64,000 nucleotides of DNA from an uncultured Bacilli bacterium (GTDB lineage: Bacteria; Bacillota_I; Bacilli_A; RF39; UBA660): positions 274,076-338,075 of the forward strand of contig CAJTZU010000002.1 of NCBI GenBank assembly GCA_910584165.1. The letters run 5' to 3'. The position numbers and the translations under genes are program-made. The stretch's first letter is position 1; the number at the start of each line of letters is the position of its first letter. The notes below the pieces were generated by a model. The model made no database searches. It worked only from the letters and a program-made list of their open reading frames with translations, and was not told the DNA's origin. Of the stretch, positions 42,591-51,397 are shown piece after piece.

Positions 42591-43787
42591 ATGGAATTTA
42601 TGATACTAACAGAAGAAGAATTTAGAAATTTTTCAGATACACATCCTCTTAAAAATTTTATTCAGACTCCTGAAATGGCTCATATACGAAAACAATTAGG
42701 ATATGAATGTTGGTATATTGGAGTAAAAGAAAAAGAGGAAATAAAAGCTGCTACTATGATTGGTGCTAAAACGACTCGTTTTGGCAAAAAAGAATTTTAT
42801 GCTCCTAGAGGCTTGTTAATTAATTATGAAGATAGTAAACTATTACAATTTTTTACAGATTCTATCAAAAAGTTTGTTAAGGAAAATGGTGGATATGTTT
42901 TTAGAATTGATCCTTATTATCTAACAAAAGAGAGGGATATTGATGGTAAGGAAGTAAGTAATGGTTTTAATCATTCACTTGGAATAGAAAATTTAAAGAA
43001 ATTAGGATATAGAAAATGTAAAAATGTATATCAAATTTTTACGTATATGTTTTCTAAAGATTTAAATACTTCTAAAGAAGAAATTTATAAAAGTTTTCAT
43101 TCTTTGCCAAAACGCATGATTAAAAAGGCCGAAGAAAGTAAGATTATCATAAGGGAAGCTACTTTTGAAGAATTAGAGAAAGTTCAAAAATTAATTGATG
43201 AAACAGGTGAAAGAAAGAATTTTCATTCTCGTAATTTAGACTATTATCAATTGCTATATCAAAATTTTTATCCTAGGAATGAAGTAAAGTTTATGCTAGG
43301 AGAAATTGATGTTAATTTATACAAAAGTATTAAAAAAGATAAAATTCAAGTCTTAGAAAAAGAATTAGAAAATATGAAGACAGATAAGAAAAAAGAAGAA
43401 TGCAATAATAAAATAGAAAAAGAGAAAAAAGACTTAGAAGAAGTTTCTAAGTTAGATGTAGATTCTAATGGTAAATTTTTATTATCTGCTGGGGTTTTCT
43501 TACTATATGGTGAAGAACTTGTATACCTATTTGGTGGTAATAAAAAGCAATTTATGCATTATGGGAGTTCCTATAAGATGCAGTGGGAAATGATGCAATA
43601 TGGGTTAGAGCATGGATTTAAAAAATATAATTTTTATGGTATTCCAGGAATGCCTTCTAAAGAAGATGGTGTCTATAATTTCAAACGTGGTTTTGATGGA
43701 TACATTGAGGAACTAATTGGAGATTATGAATATCCTGTTTCATTCTATTATTATATTCATAAGCTTATTCATATTATAAAACGATAA
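42591..43787 (+). CDS. FemAB-family peptidoglycan bridge aminoacyltransferase (1)
   Basis: 398 residues of the FemAB/MurM fold: two GNAT-like halves (EFYAPRGLLINYED, GGYVFRIDPYY in the first; LYGEELVYLFGGNKKQFMHYGSSYKMQWEMMQYGLEHGFKKYNFYGIPG in the second) with a helical coiled-coil insertion at about 240-290 (KKEECNNKIEKEKKDLEE). These enzymes add amino acids from aminoacyl-tRNA to lipid II stem peptides. The residue added cannot be told from the sequence. Its paralogue lies right downstream in opposite direction. Confidence 0.92.
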   Translation: MEFMILTEEEFRNFSDTHPLKNFIQTPEMAHIRKQLGYECWYIGVKEKEEIKAATMIGAKTTRFGKKEFYAPRGLLINYEDSKLLQFFTDSIKKFVKENGGYVFRIDPYYLTKERDIDGKEVSNGFNHSLGIENLKKLGYRKCKNVYQIFTYMFSKDLNTSKEEIYKSFHSLPKRMIKKAEESKIIIREATFEELEKVQKLIDETGERKNFHSRNLDYYQLLYQNFYPRNEVKFMLGEIDVNLYKSIKKDKIQVLEKELENMKTDKKKEECNNKIEKEKKDLEEVSKLDVDSNGKFLLSAGVFLLYGEELVYLFGGNKKQFMHYGSSYKMQWEMMQYGLEHGFKKYNFYGIPGMPSKEDGVYNFKRGFDGYIEELIGDYEYPVSFYYYIHKLIHIIKR

Positions 43788-43813
43788 AAGAGATCTTTAA
43801 TGACCTCTTTTTA
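43786..43813. terminator. Bidirectional terminator between the FemAB genes
   Basis: AAAAGAGATC (43786-43795) pairs, with one mismatch, with GACCTCTTTT (43802-43811). It spans the stops of both genes. Confidence 0.75.
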
Positions 43814-45041
43814 TTTTGTTAATGATAGAAAGTGTATGATATACAAGTTTGTTAGTTGGAAGTATAAATTCTCCCATTAATTCTAATACATGTCCTCCAA
43901 AACTTCTTTTAAATAAGTAGATTCCATATTGTGGATCATTTTTATCTGGAGTATTACAAATTGCATAAAAATTATATCTTTGATAATTGTTTTCTACAGC
44001 ATATTTAATCATTTCATAGTGAAGAGTATAGAATGGTTGATATTCTTTAAATTTGTCGTAGCTTCCTCCTACTAAAGAAGCAACTTCATTTTCATATAGA
44101 ATAAAAATAATTCCCCCTAAAGTAACTCTATTTCCATATTCTTTTTCTAATAAATTTAATTCTTCTTCTTTTTTGATTAAACGATTTAAAGTATCTTCTT
44201 CCTCTTTTTCTTGTACTTTTGCTTTTTTCTCATTACATTTTCCAATTTTTCTATTTTCCTCTCTTTTCATTCTTGTATTAGCAATTTCCATTCTTTCATT
44301 TTCTATATTTTGTTTTGCTAAAGAGATATCTAATTCAGCAAATAGAAGAGATATCATGTTATCTTTTTCATAGCAATCAAACATATTTTTATAGAACTCT
44401 TCGCCACGGTTAAGAAAGTGTCTTCTTTCACTAGTATGTTCCATAATGTCTTCAAAAAGAGGGAGATCTTCTTTCGTTCCTTTTCGAATCACAATTCCCA
44501 TTTTTTCATTTTTTCTAATCATTTGTCTTGTTTTGGGGTCCATCTGCATCATTAAATTATCCATAGAATCATTTAAATCGATGACGTACATAATTTTAGC
44601 TTGAATTGTATTTTCGACAACTTCTTTAAAACCTAATTTTTTTAAAGTATCTTTTAAATAAGAATAATCAAATTCTCCCGTTGCTTTAAAGTCCTTATCT
44701 CTAGAAATGATTTCTAAATAAGGATCGATTCTAAGAATGTAACCTCCGCTTTTTTTAACATATTTTTTTAAGTTGTTAATAAAGAAGGTAAGCGTTTCTG
44801 TATCTTCAAAATCTACCAGTGGTCCTCTTATAGCATAAAATTCTTTCTTGAAGTGGCGTTTTTTAGAGATTAGAAGAGTTGCTGCAATAATGTTATTATC
44901 TTTTTTTATTCCAACATAACTACTATCCCAACCACTTCTTTTTCGAAGTTCAGCAACATTTGTGCTTTGCATAAAACATTTATTTTGAAAATTTCTTGAA
45001 AACGTACTAAATTCTTCTTCTGTGAGTGTAACAAATTCCAT
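43797..45041 (-). CDS. FemAB-family peptidoglycan bridge aminoacyltransferase (2)
   Basis: 414 residues, the same architecture as the + strand neighbour: EFYAIRGPLVDFED, GGYILRIDPY, LYENEVASLVGGSYDKFKEYQPFYTLHYEMIKYA and NFYAICNTPD, with a longer coiled-coil insertion (about 245-300). The first residues (MEFVTLTEEEFSTFS / MEFMILTEEEFRNFS) and about 20 bases before the ATG are nearly the same in both genes, so it is an inverted duplicate that brought its promoter. Two FemAB enzymes acting in turn would fit a bridge of two or more residues. Confidence 0.92.
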   Translation of the reverse strand: MEFVTLTEEEFSTFSRNFQNKCFMQSTNVAELRKRSGWDSSYVGIKKDNNIIAATLLISKKRHFKKEFYAIRGPLVDFEDTETLTFFINNLKKYVKKSGGYILRIDPYLEIISRDKDFKATGEFDYSYLKDTLKKLGFKEVVENTIQAKIMYVIDLNDSMDNLMMQMDPKTRQMIRKNEKMGIVIRKGTKEDLPLFEDIMEHTSERRHFLNRGEEFYKNMFDCYEKDNMISLLFAELDISLAKQNIENERMEIANTRMKREENRKIGKCNEKKAKVQEKEEEDTLNRLIKKEEELNLLEKEYGNRVTLGGIIFILYENEVASLVGGSYDKFKEYQPFYTLHYEMIKYAVENNYQRYNFYAICNTPDKNDPQYGIYLFKRSFGGHVLELMGEFILPTNKLVYHTLSIINKIKRGH

Positions 45042-45066
45042 TTTATCTACCTACATTTCTGTAAAT

Positions 45067-45095
45067 ATTATAGTATATCTATGGGGAAAAAGCAA
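45067..45095 (-). promoter_or_regulatory. Promoter of the second FemAB gene
   Basis: On the minus strand TTGCTT (45095-45090), 17 bases, TATAAT (45072-45067), identical boxes to 42537-42565. Confidence 0.7.
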
Positions 45096-45175
45096 TGAAA
45101 GAGAATTTTCCTTTCTAGTTATAAAGTAAAAATTATAGAACAGTATAAATAATGTATAGAAATATCCAAAAAAGA

Positions 45176-45204
45176 TTGATTTGAAATGGTAACTATAATA
45201 TAAT
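45176..45204 (+). promoter_or_regulatory. Promoter of the SWIM-protein gene
   Basis: TTGATT (45176-45181), 17-base spacer, TATAAT (45199-45204). A leader of about 70 bases ends in GGGGGG before the ATG. Confidence 0.6.
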
Positions 45205-45280
45205 ATACTAATTAAATTAAATGGAAATTTGCTTTCATAGAAATAGTAATAATGAAATCAAATAGATATGGGGGGATTTG

Positions 45281-46780
45281 ATGGAAATTAGGGAGATGGA
45301 AAAATACTTTTCTTTTGATGTATTAAGAAGAGGGTATGACTATTATAAAAAAGGAAAAGTAAAAGAATTAAAAAAAGCAAAAAATAAATGTATCGCTAAA
45401 GTAAGTGGAACAACAAACTATAAAGTAAGTGTTGACTTAACAGAAAATCCTTATTCTATGAAATGCACTTGTCACTACTCGTTAGAGGATAATTGTAAAC
45501 ATATGGCAGCAGTTTTATATAGTTTAAAGAATGATACCCTATTGTTAGAATCTAAGGAAGTAAAAATTAATGTAGAAGAAATAAAGGATTATGCTTCTTT
45601 TGAAAAAATATTTAAACGAGAATACTATAAATTATTTCATAACAGGACATATATTCAAGAAAATGAACTAGAAGATTATGTTCAATTGATTACTGCTTTT
45701 ACTAATGAAGTAAAAAAACAAGTAGGGACTAATAATGAACTTGCTTATGAAGTGTTTGAATATTTACTAATTAATATTGACGGTTTAGATGTATATGATG
45801 AATATGGTGAAAAAAAGAACTTATTTGATTTTTTGCTTGGTTCTTTTCATGGTTTATTGGAGGATGCTAGAATATTTGTTAGATTTTTAGCATTTATATT
45901 AACAATTTATACAATGGATGTAGAAGAATTTTATTTTGAGCATAAAGAATATATATTAGATTTATTATACCATTCTATTGAGAGTAAATGGCAAACTGAA
46001 GAGTTTTTTAATTTATTGAAAAAATTAGATAATGATAAATACATATATGAATATGAGAAGAATGATTTCAAAGTCAAAGAAATTTATCTTTTGTATCATT
46101 TTGTAGATAAAGAAGAAGCTCTTGCCTTAGCGCAAAATAATTTACAAATTAAAGAAGTATGCGAATTTCTATTAGATGTTTATAAAGAAGACATTAAAGA
46201 ACAAGTTTCACTTTTAAAGAAAATGATTCAAGTTAATAAAGGTTATTCTAGTGATAAATATTATCAAAAATTAGTAACTATCTATGAGAAAAATTATCCA
46301 GATGAATATTTAGATTTATTAAGAGAATATTTTACTATTCATGGAACAATGGAAATTTATTTAAAAATTAAGAAGTGTTATAGCGGAAAAGAGTGGCATA
46401 AAGTAAGGAAAGAATATTTATCTCTTGTTAAAGGTAATAAATTATATCGAGATATCTGTGTAGAGGAAGGCTTTTATTATAATTTAATAGATTCTTTAAA
46501 AAGTGCTTGGATTGAAACTATAAATGAATATTTACCAATTTTAATTGCTAATAAGCCAAAAGAAATATTAAATTTATATAAAGAAAAGTTAATAGAGGAA
46601 TTAGACACTTCTTCTTGTCGTCAACATTATCAAAAAATGTTAAATAATTTTAGGAATATGTTACAAATACCAAATGGAAAAGAAGAACTTTTAGAAATTA
46701 TTGATTATGCTAAAGAGAATTATAAAAATAGAAATGCTTTACAAGAAGAATTAGATTTTTTTGTAGAAACTTATATGTAA
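45281..46780 (+). CDS. SWIM zinc-finger protein
   Basis: 499 residues from the ATG at 45281 (GGGGGGA upstream). An N-terminal SWIM zinc finger: Cys62, Cys64, Cys72, His74 (CTCHYSLEDNCKH). SWIM domains bind DNA or proteins and occur at the N-terminus of Swi2/Snf2 helicases and of orphan proteins. Here no helicase domain follows; the remainder is a long series of helices rich in Lys/Glu/Tyr. The domain partner may be encoded elsewhere. Function unknown. Confidence 0.85.
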   Translation: MEIREMEKYFSFDVLRRGYDYYKKGKVKELKKAKNKCIAKVSGTTNYKVSVDLTENPYSMKCTCHYSLEDNCKHMAAVLYSLKNDTLLLESKEVKINVEEIKDYASFEKIFKREYYKLFHNRTYIQENELEDYVQLITAFTNEVKKQVGTNNELAYEVFEYLLINIDGLDVYDEYGEKKNLFDFLLGSFHGLLEDARIFVRFLAFILTIYTMDVEEFYFEHKEYILDLLYHSIESKWQTEEFFNLLKKLDNDKYIYEYEKNDFKVKEIYLLYHFVDKEEALALAQNNLQIKEVCEFLLDVYKEDIKEQVSLLKKMIQVNKGYSSDKYYQKLVTIYEKNYPDEYLDLLREYFTIHGTMEIYLKIKKCYSGKEWHKVRKEYLSLVKGNKLYRDICVEEGFYYNLIDSLKSAWIETINEYLPILIANKPKEILNLYKEKLIEELDTSSCRQHYQKMLNNFRNMLQIPNGKEELLEIIDYAKENYKNRNALQEELDFFVETYM

Positions 46781-46783
46781 AAG

Positions 46784-46811
46784 AAAAAATACCAATGAAT
46801 GGTATTTTTTT
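46784..46811. terminator. Terminator between the SWIM gene and the DUF3883 gene
   Basis: AAAAAATACCA (46784-46794), five-base loop, TGGTATTTTTT (46800-46810), then T. Symmetric A and T runs allow use from both sides. Confidence 0.9.
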
Positions 46812-46840
46812 GTGATAGAACAGGATAATGTAAATTAAGA

Positions 46841-47872
46841 TTATGTTAATACTTTTACTTTTGGAGTATATCTTTGGAAATGTATCTTTGGGCCAATAAA
46901 TGGATATAGTTTGTATTGTCTATTCCTATTAGAGATATCAATTAAAGTTGTATTATTTAGCATAACTAATAATGTGTAGGAAGATGGATTTAGTTGACGA
47001 TTTAACGTCACTCTACAAATAATATAGTTAGTTTGTGGATTATCAAAGCATTGTTTCATAGTTCCATATTCATTTTCACTTATTTCGAAAGAATCTTCAT
47101 CACTATCCATTCTAGTTGTTGTTTTCACCTCTACTAAATTTTCATGATTATTAATATCTCGATAATAAATATCATATCCTAGTCCGTTTTTAATATCTCG
47201 CGCAGCTAATAATTTATAAGGTTGATTACTAATTAAGCTGAATGTATATAGTTCTCCAATATTACCAATACGCTTATGCATAAATCCTGATCTTGCTTCA
47301 TCTTGCCCCATTACACCAATGGAATTAGCAAAATCTTGCAGTTCTTGAAAATAGTATCCTTTCGATGCTTTATAGTAAAGATTTTGTTCTTCTTCTATAG
47401 TTCCATATTTATCAATGGATCCTTTTAGAAGGCTAGGATTTGTTTTAGCAAATTCTAGAACTTGTTGAATATGTGGATGCGCTAGCAGTTCTTTTCTATG
47501 CTCTTCTAATACTTCTTGAAATCCAAGATAAAAGTGTGGGAATGAGGTAAGAGATAGTGTCTCAAATAAAAATGTAGGATAGTTTAGATGAGTAGTAGAA
47601 GGAAGGTTTCTATATATTTGGATTTGTCTAAAGAATGGTTCTTGTATATTAAATGCCTTTATTAATTCTTCACTAAAAAATAGCTCTAGATAGCAATTTA
47701 AAAATTCATCTATAAAATCGTTTGTTAACTTACTTTTAGAATTTTTTATCATGTAGATTTTTAACCTTTGCATTTTGTCAATTAGGATATTGCATTCTTG
47801 AGAAGACATATTTTCCACTCTCATTTCTCTTAATACTTCTCTTCCTAATTGTATAAACTCTATATCACTCAT
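46841..47872 (-). CDS. DUF3883/PD-(D/E)XK nuclease-like protein
   Basis: 343 residues. The C-terminal domain (about 200-320) has the DUF3883 pattern: Glu207 (IGNIGELYTFSLI), Asp234 (GLGYDIYYRD), Glu248-x-Lys250 (LVEVKTTT), FEISENEYGTMKQC and YIICRV. This E-D-ExK set is a PD-(D/E)XK nuclease core. The N-terminal about 195 residues are helical and not recognised. DUF3883 domains are common in restriction/defence-type genes, but this one stands alone with no helicase or methylase next to it. Its ATG follows an AAAGGAGAAA ribosome site. Confidence 0.75.
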   Translation of the reverse strand: MSDIEFIQLGREVLREMRVENMSSQECNILIDKMQRLKIYMIKNSKSKLTNDFIDEFLNCYLELFFSEELIKAFNIQEPFFRQIQIYRNLPSTTHLNYPTFLFETLSLTSFPHFYLGFQEVLEEHRKELLAHPHIQQVLEFAKTNPSLLKGSIDKYGTIEEEQNLYYKASKGYYFQELQDFANSIGVMGQDEARSGFMHKRIGNIGELYTFSLISNQPYKLLAARDIKNGLGYDIYYRDINNHENLVEVKTTTRMDSDEDSFEISENEYGTMKQCFDNPQTNYIICRVTLNRQLNPSSYTLLVMLNNTTLIDISNRNRQYKLYPFIGPKIHFQRYTPKVKVLT

Positions 47873-48005
47873 AAATTTTCTCCTTTGTTGATGGGATATG
47901 ATAGCATAAATTTGACGAGTAGTAAAATTTTAAATGTATATTTTAGAAAATAAGTGTTTTTACACATTTATAGATATTTGTCATACACTATGGTGAGGTG
48001 AATTT

Positions 48006-49214
48006 ATGTCTGAACTTAATATAGAAGGGATTGTCATTGATAGTGGTCACGGTGGAGAAGATCCTGGTGCTTTAGGCAATGGAATAGTAGAGAAGGATTA
48101 TACTTTAAAGATTAGCCAATATATGTATGATAGATTTAAGGAATTAGGAATTCCTGTGAAAATGACAAGAACTACAGATGAAACTGTAAATCCGAGTGAG
48201 AGAACAAAAAGGGTACTTGATTCTTTTGGTAACAAGGATGATGTTATTGTGATTAGTAATCACTTGAATGCAGGAGGTGGCGACGGTGCGGAAGTAATCT
48301 ACGCCCTTCGTAACAACCCAACTCTATCAAACTTAGTTTTAACAGAACTAGGCAAGCAAGGGCAAAATATTAGAAAAGCTTACCAACGTAGATTGACATC
48401 CAATCCATCAAAAGATTACTATTTTATGCATAGAAATACAGGCGATACAGAAAGTATCATAGTAGAATATGGATTTTTGGATAGTAAAAAAGATGATGTA
48501 TCTCAAATAAAAAATAACTGGAAAAACTATGCCGAAGCAGTAGTGCAGGCAGTATTGCAATATATAGGATATACTGGTGGAACTACTCCTAAAGAGGATG
48601 TCTATATTGTAAAAAAAGGAGATACTCTCTATGGAATTTCTAAAAGATTTGGTATTCCTATTTTAGAAATAAAACAGATAAATCATTTAGTAACGGATAC
48701 TTTATCTATTGGTCAAGAATTATATTTGACTACGAATAGTACTCCTATAGAAGGAGATACCTATACAGTAAAAGCAGGGGACACTTTATATGGTATAGCT
48801 TCTAAATATAATATGACAGTAGATGATTTAAAGGCATTAAATGGCCTTTCTAGCAATCTTTTATCTATAGGACAGGTATTATTAGTAAGTGATAAGAATA
48901 GCACTCCTACAGGCGAATATATCGTTAAAAAGGGAGATACTTTATATAGTATTGCTGAGCAATTGGGAACAACAGTGGATGAATTAAAAAGGTTAAATAA
49001 TTTAACAAGCAATATTTTATCTATTGGCCAAGTATTACTTACAAATAGTAGTGGTATTACAGGCGAGGTGGTAGAAAATACGTATACAGTAAAAGCAGGA
49101 GATACATTGTATAGCATTGCCAAAAAATATGGAATATCTGTAGATACACTAAAACAAATGAATAGTCTAACAAATAACTTGTTATCTATCGGTCAAGTAT
49201 TAATTGTGCCATAA
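48006..49214 (+). CDS. N-acetylmuramoyl-L-alanine amidase with four LysM domains
   Basis: 402 residues. Amidase_3 domain (about 5-182) with the complete active site His15 (IDSGHGG), Glu29, His86 (SNHLNAG) and Glu154 (IVEYGFL), followed by four LysM repeats (about 198-402). It would cut peptidoglycan stem peptides. Like its degenerate relative at 41174 it has no N-terminal signal peptide, so it is either exported by another route, released on lysis, or acts in the mother cell or forespore if this is a spore former. Shares the stretch GxEIVYALRN with the paralogue. Confidence 0.9.
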   Translation: MSELNIEGIVIDSGHGGEDPGALGNGIVEKDYTLKISQYMYDRFKELGIPVKMTRTTDETVNPSERTKRVLDSFGNKDDVIVISNHLNAGGGDGAEVIYALRNNPTLSNLVLTELGKQGQNIRKAYQRRLTSNPSKDYYFMHRNTGDTESIIVEYGFLDSKKDDVSQIKNNWKNYAEAVVQAVLQYIGYTGGTTPKEDVYIVKKGDTLYGISKRFGIPILEIKQINHLVTDTLSIGQELYLTTNSTPIEGDTYTVKAGDTLYGIASKYNMTVDDLKALNGLSSNLLSIGQVLLVSDKNSTPTGEYIVKKGDTLYSIAEQLGTTVDELKRLNNLTSNILSIGQVLLTNSSGITGEVVENTYTVKAGDTLYSIAKKYGISVDTLKQMNSLTNNLLSIGQVLIVP

Positions 49215-49245
49215 AAAAATATTCTGATTACTCAGAATATTTTTT
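49214..49245. terminator. Bidirectional terminator after the LysM amidase
   Basis: A 14-bp perfect stem: AAAAAATATTCTGA (49214-49227), four-base loop, TCAGAATATTTTTT (49232-49245). It ends both the amidase and the minus-strand gene at 49244. Confidence 0.93.
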
Positions 49246-49657
49246 AAATTCCTAACATTAATGGGAATATAACAAGAACTGCAATAATTAAAACTGCGAA
49301 GAATATAATAAGGAACATTAGATTTTGTCTTCCTTCTTGTTTTTCTTTTTGGGTTTCATTTACAACAGATTGAATTAAAGGTTCTTCTACTTTTGGTTTT
49401 AATTCATCTGGTAAATCATCTTCTAATGCGCTAGTATCAAAAGTAGGAACTACATTTTTTACAACTGGTTCAGGAGTAACTTCTACTTTTTGCTCTTCTA
49501 ATACAATGGGAGTTTCCTCTATTGTAGGAGTTTGTGTTTCTGTTGCTTCTTGTTGAGTTTCTGCCGGTTTTTCATTTCCACCATATAATTGATTGTAGTC
49601 GAAAGTAATATCTTCTGCATCGCCTTCTGGCATATTTAAATCTTTATTTTCTTCCAT
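49244..49657 (-). CDS. Tail-anchored acidic membrane protein, unknown
   Basis: 137 residues from the ATG at 49657 (GAGGGAAAAA upstream). An acidic, Pro/Glu/Thr-rich head (about 1-105) precedes a single C-terminal membrane helix (about 112-135, LMFLIIFFAVLIIAVLVIFP). The cytoplasmic head with the anchor at the end is a tail-anchored plan. It follows another gene of the same plan by 16 bases and they probably form one operon. Family not recognised. Confidence 0.65.
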   Translation of the reverse strand: MEENKDLNMPEGDAEDITFDYNQLYGGNEKPAETQQEATETQTPTIEETPIVLEEQKVEVTPEPVVKNVVPTFDTSALEDDLPDELKPKVEEPLIQSVVNETQKEKQEGRQNLMFLIIFFAVLIIAVLVIFPLMLGI

Positions 49658-49673
49658 AATTTTTCCCTCTTTT

Positions 49674-50531
49674 CTATGGTAATATTGTTTTGGCATAAGT
49701 ACTTAAGAATATAAATCCTAAGAATACACCAGTAATAAATGCTAAAATAAGAGCATTTGAAAATCCTGTCTGTTTTAGCATTTGTAATGTACGTACTTTT
49801 GGTTTCTCTGTTTTTTCCATTTCTTGTTGTGTAGGCTGAATGGTTTCTGTACTAAATACTCCCATACCATAATCTCTTTCTTCGATAGTACTAATATTTC
49901 CACTTTGCATAATTAATCCATTTGTTACATCTACTTGTGTAGGAATGTCCATTTTTTCTTGATAATTTTTTGCTACATGAAGATTTCTTTTTTCAGGTTC
50001 TGATAAGCTACTAGTAGGGATAGAAGATATATCGACAAATCCAACTTCAGGTTTAATTTCTTCTTGCATATAATCCATCATAGCATCAATATTTTTATCG
50101 CCACCTATTTGGAATTGTTTATGTCCATCCTGAAGTTCTGTAAGCTGTTTTTCCATATCCTTTTGATTGTAGGAATTATCTAATACCATAGTTCCTTCCT
50201 CTGATTGATAAGTTGTCAACTCTTTTCCATTGGCATGAATAGTCTGAACATTTTCCATGTCAATTTTTTTTCTATCAGCCAGTTCTTGTTTTAACGTTTC
50301 TAGAATTTCTTGATATTCTTGCTCTGTAATTTGATAACCCCATACTTTTCTAAGAGTATTATTTAATTTTGTATGGCTTTGAAAAGTTTCTAGGTTAGGG
50401 TTGTCAGAAAGAAATTCTTCTAAGTCAGTATAGATTCCACTAGAAATAAATTGTTCAATTTTATTTTTTACTGTTTTAAGAGCTAAATTTTTACCATTTC
50501 CTCTAAAGCTTGTCAACAAATCATTCTTCAT
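49674..50531 (-). CDS. C-terminally anchored membrane protein, unknown
   Basis: 285 residues from the ATG at 50531 (AGGGGAAAG upstream), not the longer frame start. The N-terminal part is helical (ALKTVKNKIEQFISSGIYTD, NTLRKVWGYQITEQEYQEIL), the middle is acidic and Gln-rich, and one membrane helix lies at the C-terminus (about 262-282, ALILAFITGVFLGFIFLSTY). Unknown family. The plan matches its downstream partner. Confidence 0.65.
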   Translation of the reverse strand: MKNDLLTSFRGNGKNLALKTVKNKIEQFISSGIYTDLEEFLSDNPNLETFQSHTKLNNTLRKVWGYQITEQEYQEILETLKQELADRKKIDMENVQTIHANGKELTTYQSEEGTMVLDNSYNQKDMEKQLTELQDGHKQFQIGGDKNIDAMMDYMQEEIKPEVGFVDISSIPTSSLSEPEKRNLHVAKNYQEKMDIPTQVDVTNGLIMQSGNISTIEERDYGMGVFSTETIQPTQQEMEKTEKPKVRTLQMLKQTGFSNALILAFITGVFLGFIFLSTYAKTILP

Positions 50532-50693
50532 ATACTTTCCCCTATCTTTACTTCTATAAATTATTATAACATAAAATCTAGAAAATGGAAAAAACATTTC
50601 AACAATTTATTGACATAAAAATAATTATTTTATAATAATATTACTTTTAATACATAAAATGTATAAATGTTGGTTTTTTAAAATAAAAATTCA

Positions 50694-50702
50694 TGTTATA
50701 AT
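50694..50702 (+). promoter_or_regulatory. Extended -10 promoter of the PAP2 gene
   Basis: TGT-TATAAT with TATAAT at 50697-50702, 15 bases before the ATG. A second possible set (TTGACA 50610-50615, TATAAT 50631-50636, spacer 15) lies upstream. Confidence 0.5.
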
Positions 50703-50717
50703 AAAAAAGGTGGTAGT

Positions 50718-51377
50718 ATGAAAGAAAAAACAATAGAAATTGTGAAAAAATATGCCTATCCTTTTACCATTTCTTTGATAGTTATAGCTTATCAAGCAAT
50801 AATTTATTTTTTAGCAAAATTCACGCCCTTTCAAGAGCATATTATTGGAAGTACGCTAGATAGTAAAATACCATTTATTCCTATTTTTATAATTCCTTAT
50901 GTTCTTTGGTATTTATTTTTAGTAGTAGTACCTTGTGTATTGTATTCACAAGATAAAAAAACTTTTTATCAGTATATTACTACTAATATTCTAGTGGATA
51001 CAGTAGCAACCATTATTTTTATTTTTTATCCAACTCTTTTAATAAGGCCAGAAATAGCCGTTGATAGTGTTTCTACTTGGATAGTGAATCTTATTTATTG
51101 GGGGGATACTCCTGCTTTAAATTGTTTTCCAAGTGTTCATTGCGCTAATTGCTTTGTAGCAATATTTATAATGGCAAAAAGTAATAAAATCAGAAATAAA
51201 GGCAGATTCTTTACAATCTTATTTGGTATTTTAATTATCTTTTCTACGTTATTTGTGAAACAACATGCAGTGATTGATGTAGTAGGCGCTCTTTTTTTAG
51301 CAACTTTTATAGTATTTGTAGTAAAAGAGTTCCATTTAGAAACATTTTTAGAAAAAAGATTAGAAAAAAAATGTTAG
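50718..51377 (+). CDS. PAP2-family membrane phosphatase
   Basis: 219 residues, about six membrane helices. The PAP2 motifs are seen in the last third: FPSVHC (PSxH motif near 138) and a KQHAVIDVVGA motif (conserved His and Asp). The family dephosphorylates lipid phosphates or transfers phosphoryl headgroups. The His in both motifs is present, so it is probably active; phosphatidate, undecaprenyl-PP or a headgroup transferase reaction are all possible. The UppP gene nearby already covers undecaprenyl-PP. Confidence 0.85.
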   Translation: MKEKTIEIVKKYAYPFTISLIVIAYQAIIYFLAKFTPFQEHIIGSTLDSKIPFIPIFIIPYVLWYLFLVVVPCVLYSQDKKTFYQYITTNILVDTVATIIFIFYPTLLIRPEIAVDSVSTWIVNLIYWGDTPALNCFPSVHCANCFVAIFIMAKSNKIRNKGRFFTILFGILIIFSTLFVKQHAVIDVVGALFLATFIVFVVKEFHLETFLEKRLEKKC

Positions 51378-51397
51378 AATGATTTCTAACATTTTTT
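51366..51397. terminator. Bidirectional terminator between PAP2 and cyclophilin genes
   Basis: A 14-bp perfect stem, AAAAAATGTTAGAA (51366-51379) with TTCTAACATTTTTT (51384-51397), spanning the ends of both convergent genes. Confidence 0.93.
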
